Shown here piece by piece: positions 59,504 to 64,000 of a stretch of 64,000 bases of DNA. The notes below the pieces were generated by a model. It searched no databases. It was not told the DNA's origin and was given only the letters and a program-made list of their open reading frames with translations. Position numbers and translations under genes: made by a program. The stretch is from Nelumbo lutea (Eukaryota > Streptophyta > Magnoliopsida > Proteales > Nelumbonaceae): positions 79,270,383-79,334,382 of the forward strand of contig JAKGHH010000002.1 in NCBI GenBank assembly GCA_022828595.1, read 5' to 3'. Position 1 is the first letter of the stretch. Each line of letters begins with the position of its first letter.

Positions 59504-60700
59504 AATTTTCCCACAATCAAAGGATGCAGCTGATGTAGTTATTGCTACTAAGCTTTCTGAAATACGAGTATCAAGAGTAGAGTTGTTTGATGAGATTCAG
59601 GTAAATGCAATCAGTCTTGCCAATGGGAAAAATTTACCCAAAGTTCTAACACATGTTTGAATTTTTCAGTATAAAAGCATATTCAAGCAAACCTCAATTG
59701 TCCGAAAGGCTGTTTTTAAGGAAGAGCTTTAAGCATCATCGTTTATGTGTACTATCATTGATCATTGCTGGTGATGGTAACTTCCATGCACTGATTCTAT
59801 TTGACCCAAACAAAAAAGAACAATGGAAGGAAGCAGAGAGACTAAACCCAGTTTCGTGGTGTGTGGTATGAATGTTTCTAGTTGTAGGGCAGTTCGGACG
59901 TTGGTCGCTGAGAGGATCGGTCGAACTGCAAAGAAAATGGATCAGAACCCCGGGTGGCTAACCCGGTGAGGTCACTCCATTGCTTAAATTAGTACTCTTG
60001 TGATAATGACGAGTTAGAAATCAGAAAGTATGAGAGCTAGAATGCACTTAATCGCGTGTACCTTGTGTCACTGAGGTAGATGCCCTTATATAGGTGTTGT
60101 TTGACGTGAGTGTCACGCATCGTGTCCGAGGTCTTCGGGAAGACATGCCTAACTGATCCGTTGTTCTTGGAGGTAGCCGTGCACGTAGATCAGTCTTCGC
60201 GCCTTATTCGGTTTCTTCCAGAACATTCGATATGGGGGCCAACTTCCGAGAAACCCGGGAATGTCAGGATACGTATGTCGAATTGGTTGATGAGTACATC
60301 TTGCAAGTTGCCACCTGGACCTCAATCAGGTCGACTAGCCATCAAGGGAGGTCGCTCCTCATCGTGGTTACTTTGACTATACTAACGAGGTGTCACAAAT
60401 CGACCCCTGGACGAGATGCTACAAGCCGCTCAGAGTTGTGGACGAGATCGTCAGCTAGGCTTTTTCCAAGTCGGTGGTGGTGGCAGGTTGCCAGATCAGA
60501 CTCCATCTCTTTGGCTAAGGCAAGTAATCACTTAGATGTTGTCGATGTGTCATTCAACTGTTTTGATATGCCATGTGTCATGATGTCACTGGAGGGCCAG
60601 TGGGAAAATGAAGTACCTTGAAAAGGAACTTGAATAGAAAACTTAAGACAATGAAGAGAATTAATGATGAAGGCAGCTTTAGATCCTAACAATATCATGA
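59504..60700 (+). pseudogene. D-lactate dehydrogenase (cytochrome)-like pseudogene, split by an LTR fragment
   Basis: Scattered collinear pieces match the mitochondrial FAD-linked D-lactate dehydrogenase family. They are NFPTIK, then (shifted by one base) DAADVVIATKLSEIRVSRVE and LFDEIQVNAISLANGKNLPK, then a stretch SIVRKAVFKEE, then GDGNFHALILFDPNKKEQW (about 59770) and KEAERLN. After an inserted stretch (about 59875-60598) the C-terminal KMKYLEKEL, then AALDPNNIM, follow at about 60605-60700. Frameshifts, stops and an internal deletion rule out function. The parts run together without introns, which hints at a processed (retro)copy, but only a small part survives. Confidence 0.75.
59875..60598 (-). 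mobile_element. LTR fragment inside the D-lactate dehydrogenase pseudogene
   Basis: On the minus strand it starts near TTGGCCCTCCAGTGACATCA-like wording (GGCCCTCCAGTGACATCATG) and has CCTATATAAGGGC at about 60085-60096, resembling the LTRs of the 46036-52164 complex (GGCCCTCCAGTGAAATTGTG, CTATATAAGGAC). The boundaries were placed where pseudogene homology stops and resumes. No target duplication identified. Confidence 0.5.
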
Positions 60701-62247
60701 AAAATGTTACTTTTAAAGGACTTATTTAAAGGGTAGAAATGTCACTTTAGTATCAGAACTTTAAAACATGCCACTACATTTTGTCAGTTATCTAAAGCAC
60801 TAAAGCACTTAATATTGCATGTGATTTGAAACATTTCAAAATCCAAAAATTACACATTAGAAGAAAATACTGTTCATTGTCTTCTTCTTCGTCCATACTA
60901 AATCAGAGCAGCAGTGAGCAAAGTCTCGAACCCATCACAAGTCCACCTCTCTCCGCTCTCTTCTTCTTCTTCTTCCCCCTCCAACTATTCTCCATCGAAG
61001 TACATAGGCTATGCTGGCAAGTGTGAACCTGAATGGAAGACAACCGTCTCTACATTCTCCATTTGTTATTCACATTCCTAACAGCCAACAGTTAATGGAA
61101 CAAAGCTCTAGACAAGAACGAAAAGGCCTAAACAATAAGGAATTCTGGATGTTTCACTGGTTGGTGTAGACAGAGCATCCCTCAATACCTCAATTTAAAT
61201 ACATGAGTTAATTTGGGGGAAGAGAGAGAGAGATTACATATAAGTGTTTACAATACACGTACGAGGTCCAGAATTCAAACTCGGGTTCACCAGCCACCTA
61301 TGCGAATGCGAAATATGACTGGCACTGGTAGTAGTTGAAACATGAAAGTGAAAACATTAATGTTTCCTAGGTGGCATATGGTGCACGATCATTTGTGTAA
61401 TAAGGGAGACAAGGAAAACAAATTTACAGGCCTAGCATTTCTCTTCCACAATTTATAAAATTATAATACTTATCCATGTGCTTCGGTTGGTTGTTGGGAG
61501 AAACTAGAACTTGAAGTTTCCCCCAATGTCTCAAGCACATAAAACTAAGTGTTTCTTTTTTTTTTCTTTTTAATTTATTTGATAAATATTGAAACCAATT
61601 TGTTGTTTCATTCATAATAAACACCCACGCCTAAGTAGCACCGATTTGGCAGCGTCATAAAACCAAACATACCTTTTGTTATATTTGTTTCGTTGCTTCA
61701 TCAGGAGATGGCTTTCTTTTTAAAATTTCCCATGTTCATTGTATATTGTAAAAGAATTTTCTTTTTCTTCCTTTTTTATTTCTTATCCAAGCTCGGCAAA
61801 CTGAGCAGATTGGGTGAGGTGCTAGGACAAATTGTGCAAAATGGACAGATGAGGGAGTGCGAGTGGTGGTTGAGGGATTTTGGGGACTGACCCATTCAGA
61901 CATTTTATCGAACAAATGGGGGTCAGCTATTTTCAGCAGTGAACAAGACATGGAGGGTTAAAATAGGGTTTTAAAAACTTTAAATAAGTCATGTAACGAA
62001 ATATTAACAGTTCTTTAGTAGAGGGTATGCTTAAATCAACTGGATCGGTCCACAAGGTATATATGTGTATTTAAAAAAAAAAAAAAAAATCAGGGGATGT
62101 ACAACAGGATGTTTTAAGTCTTTTATACATGCATTACATACGACAAAGATAAATTTACAATGGAAAAGAAACATGGATCACACCAGTTTTTATTTATCAC
62201 TTTTCGCCACCAAGATTGGTCACACCACTTAACCTTACAATAAACGC
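60701..62247. other. Intergenic DNA
   Basis: Nothing recognised. A-run at 62074-62089. Confidence 0.5.
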
Positions 62248-64000
62248 CTAAGCTGCTTCGTTAACCAAACATATTTCTACCAACGCCCCTGTGGAGAGAA
62301 GAGACTCTGCCACCGATGATTGAGTTGTTGTATTCCCCGGAGAAGAATACGGCATACTAAAGTCGCTGAAGCCTTCACTGTGAGCAAACGCAAGACTACT
62401 AGCGCTAACCGACAATGGATCTGGGAGAGGAGCATCTCCGTTCAAGAACTCCAATATTTGTCGCATGGTCGGCCTAGCAGTCGGACATGAATTACAGCAA
62501 AACACTAAATCCATTTCTTCAACTACATAATCACCCCTTAATTTTGGATCTGCTGTCTCAAGAATTGTCCCTCTGCTCCAAAACGAGATCACCCAATCAA
62601 CCAAAATAACATCCTCACCGGATGCCTAGGCCTTTTCCCACAAGCCACTTCAAGCATAAAAGCCCCAAAAGCAAACACATCTGTACTTGGAGTCGGCTTA
62701 CTAGTTCTAGTGATCTCCGGTGCAAGGTAGCCTAGTGTCCCCATTACATGTGTCGTTTGTGGATCAGTTCCGTGATCATATAACCTTGAGAGTCCGAAAT
62801 CACCTAACCTCCCATTGAATTCTCTATCTAATAAAACATTGCTGGACTTCACGTCCCTGTGAACAACGATCCGCTCCCAATCTTCATGCAGATAAAATAG
62901 CGCGGACGCTACCCCTTTGATGACTTGAAATCTTAGGTCCCAATTGAGTCTAGACTTTGGTTGGTCGAACAGATACTTGTCTAAACTTCCATTCGGCATG
63001 TAATCGTAGACCAGCAGAAGCTCTCCCTTACGTCGGCAATAACCCAAGAGTTGTACTAAGTTCCGGTGCCGCAGCCGACCGATACTAGCAATCTCGGCAA
63101 CGAATTCTGTCATTCCTTGTCTTGATTCATGGGACACTCTCCGAAACCGCCCGTACCCAGAAGCTCATTTTCCCTGAATCCCTTGGTGGCAATGTAAAGA
63201 TCCTTAAATTTGAACCTGTGAGGCCCATAGTCTAGTTCCCAATCTTCAAGCACTTCCGCAAATTTTCTCTTCCTCAAGATAAAAAGGATGCCGGCAAAAA
63301 CCGTACACAATAAAACCAGGCCAATGATGGGCAACCCAACCGTAACAAACTTAGATATCTGTTTGGGTCCTAGTCGAGGAAGCTTAGGAAGTTGGGAGAG
63401 AGTGAGCTCTTTGGCTGGACCATTCATCTTAAAGCTCCACCCCAACACATACTGTGGTGTTAGAGCTGGGCTATTAGACGCTGAGAAACCAACGTACATG
63501 TGGTCTTCCAATATCGAAGAAAGATCGTAAACAAAGGATAAGAGTGGGATATCAGGTTTAGGCACATTAATAGGAGCTAATGTGACACTAATTTGAGTGT
63601 TGAAGCCATTATATTCGATCCACAGTTGCATTGCTTTCCCACTTTTGAGGGTTAGGTTCTTATGCCCACCATTTTGATCAGTAAAATAAGATGCTGGTGC
63701 GGAAACAACAGAAGTTAAGCTATTAACGTCAATACCTGCATGATTATCATCGACATCAGCCAATTCAATGTTCCGGAGTGTGTCAAGTTCAACTGCAACA
63801 ATATGGTTGGATGATTTTCCATTGTTGGACTTGTTGAAGATGCCTAGATACTGGTCTGGTTGAGATCCGGGGAACCCTCTTGAAGGTGCCATCGCAAAAG
63901 CTAATCCATGGCCGCCTATATCTGGGTACCCGGGCTGGCTGAAGATGGCGAACACCAAAGTGGTAGAGAAGGAGAACACTTTACCGTTGGGTACGGGTAG
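62248..64000 (-). pseudogene. L-type lectin receptor kinase pseudogene (5' end beyond window)
   Basis: Third LecRK paralogue, opposite strand. The frame is open to the window edge (lectin domain with FSFSTTLVFAIF, GGHGLAFAMAPSRGF, VAVELDT, HAGIDVNS), then a transmembrane helix and kinase. Lesions: (a) at about 63137, right after GTGGFG, about 18-19 codons containing the ATP-binding Lys segment are missing and the frame shifts, resuming at [18 protein letters not shown]; (b) a one-base shift at about 62614-62620 after ACGKRPRHP, resuming at [12 protein letters not shown]; (c) an in-frame loss of five codons at about 62502 (LVLKLGLLC reduced to LVFC). [21 protein letters not shown] and APE remain. 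The C-terminus diverges from the other two copies. It cannot make a working kinase. Confidence 0.92.

Overview
The window is nuclear DNA of a flowering plant. It has spliced genes with GT-AG introns, plastid-targeted proteins, a legume-lectin receptor kinase family, and long AT-rich intergenic DNA filled with Copia, Gypsy, LINE, Helitron and MITE remains. I could not fix the species. Gene structure and repeats fit a woody dicot or an early-diverging angiosperm, but that is only an impression.

Layout: (1) 1-4400 is gene-dense. Two plastid-protein genes lie on the minus strand, a NifU-type Fe-S scaffold (NFU, cut by the window edge) and the thylakoid one-helix protein OHP1, only 116 bp apart. 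They are followed on the plus strand by an ABA/cold-response gene of the RD29B/LTI65 (CAP160) type, with paired ABRE boxes and an in-frame 21-bp minisatellite. (2) 4400-13400 holds no convincing gene. It contains a hAT MITE, a small foldback element, a tRNA-shaped element, and LINE 3' ends all in one orientation. (3) 13836-17071 is an intact four-exon BED-finger/hAT-like (domesticated transposase) gene. (4) 18500-24800 is AT-rich with Helitron-type termini and a large imperfect inverted repeat. (5) 24848-26905 is an intact intronless L-type lectin receptor kinase. (6) 28569-34060 is a complete but decayed Copia element. (7) 34100-46000 carries MITEs, a solo LTR with a perfect target duplication, and a decayed Gypsy element with another LTR nested in its gag. 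(8) 46036-52164 is a three-LTR, two-internal-region complex of a non-coding (non-autonomous) LTR element, with one 5-bp target duplication around the whole. (9) 52841-64000 carries two broken lectin receptor kinase paralogues and a D-lactate dehydrogenase-like pseudogene split by an LTR fragment, plus a direct repeat of about 0.8 kb on either side of the first kinase pseudogene.

Functionally, NFU and OHP1 both serve photosystem biogenesis in the chloroplast. The RD29B-like gene is a stress-response gene. The lectin kinases form a local cluster with one apparently working copy and two dead ones. No new enzymatic system is evident. The most unusual items are the tight OHP1-NFU tandem, the tRNA-shaped element with a lengthened anticodon arm, the minisatellite inside the stress protein, and the three-LTR complex. 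Positions of introns and element ends were read by eye.
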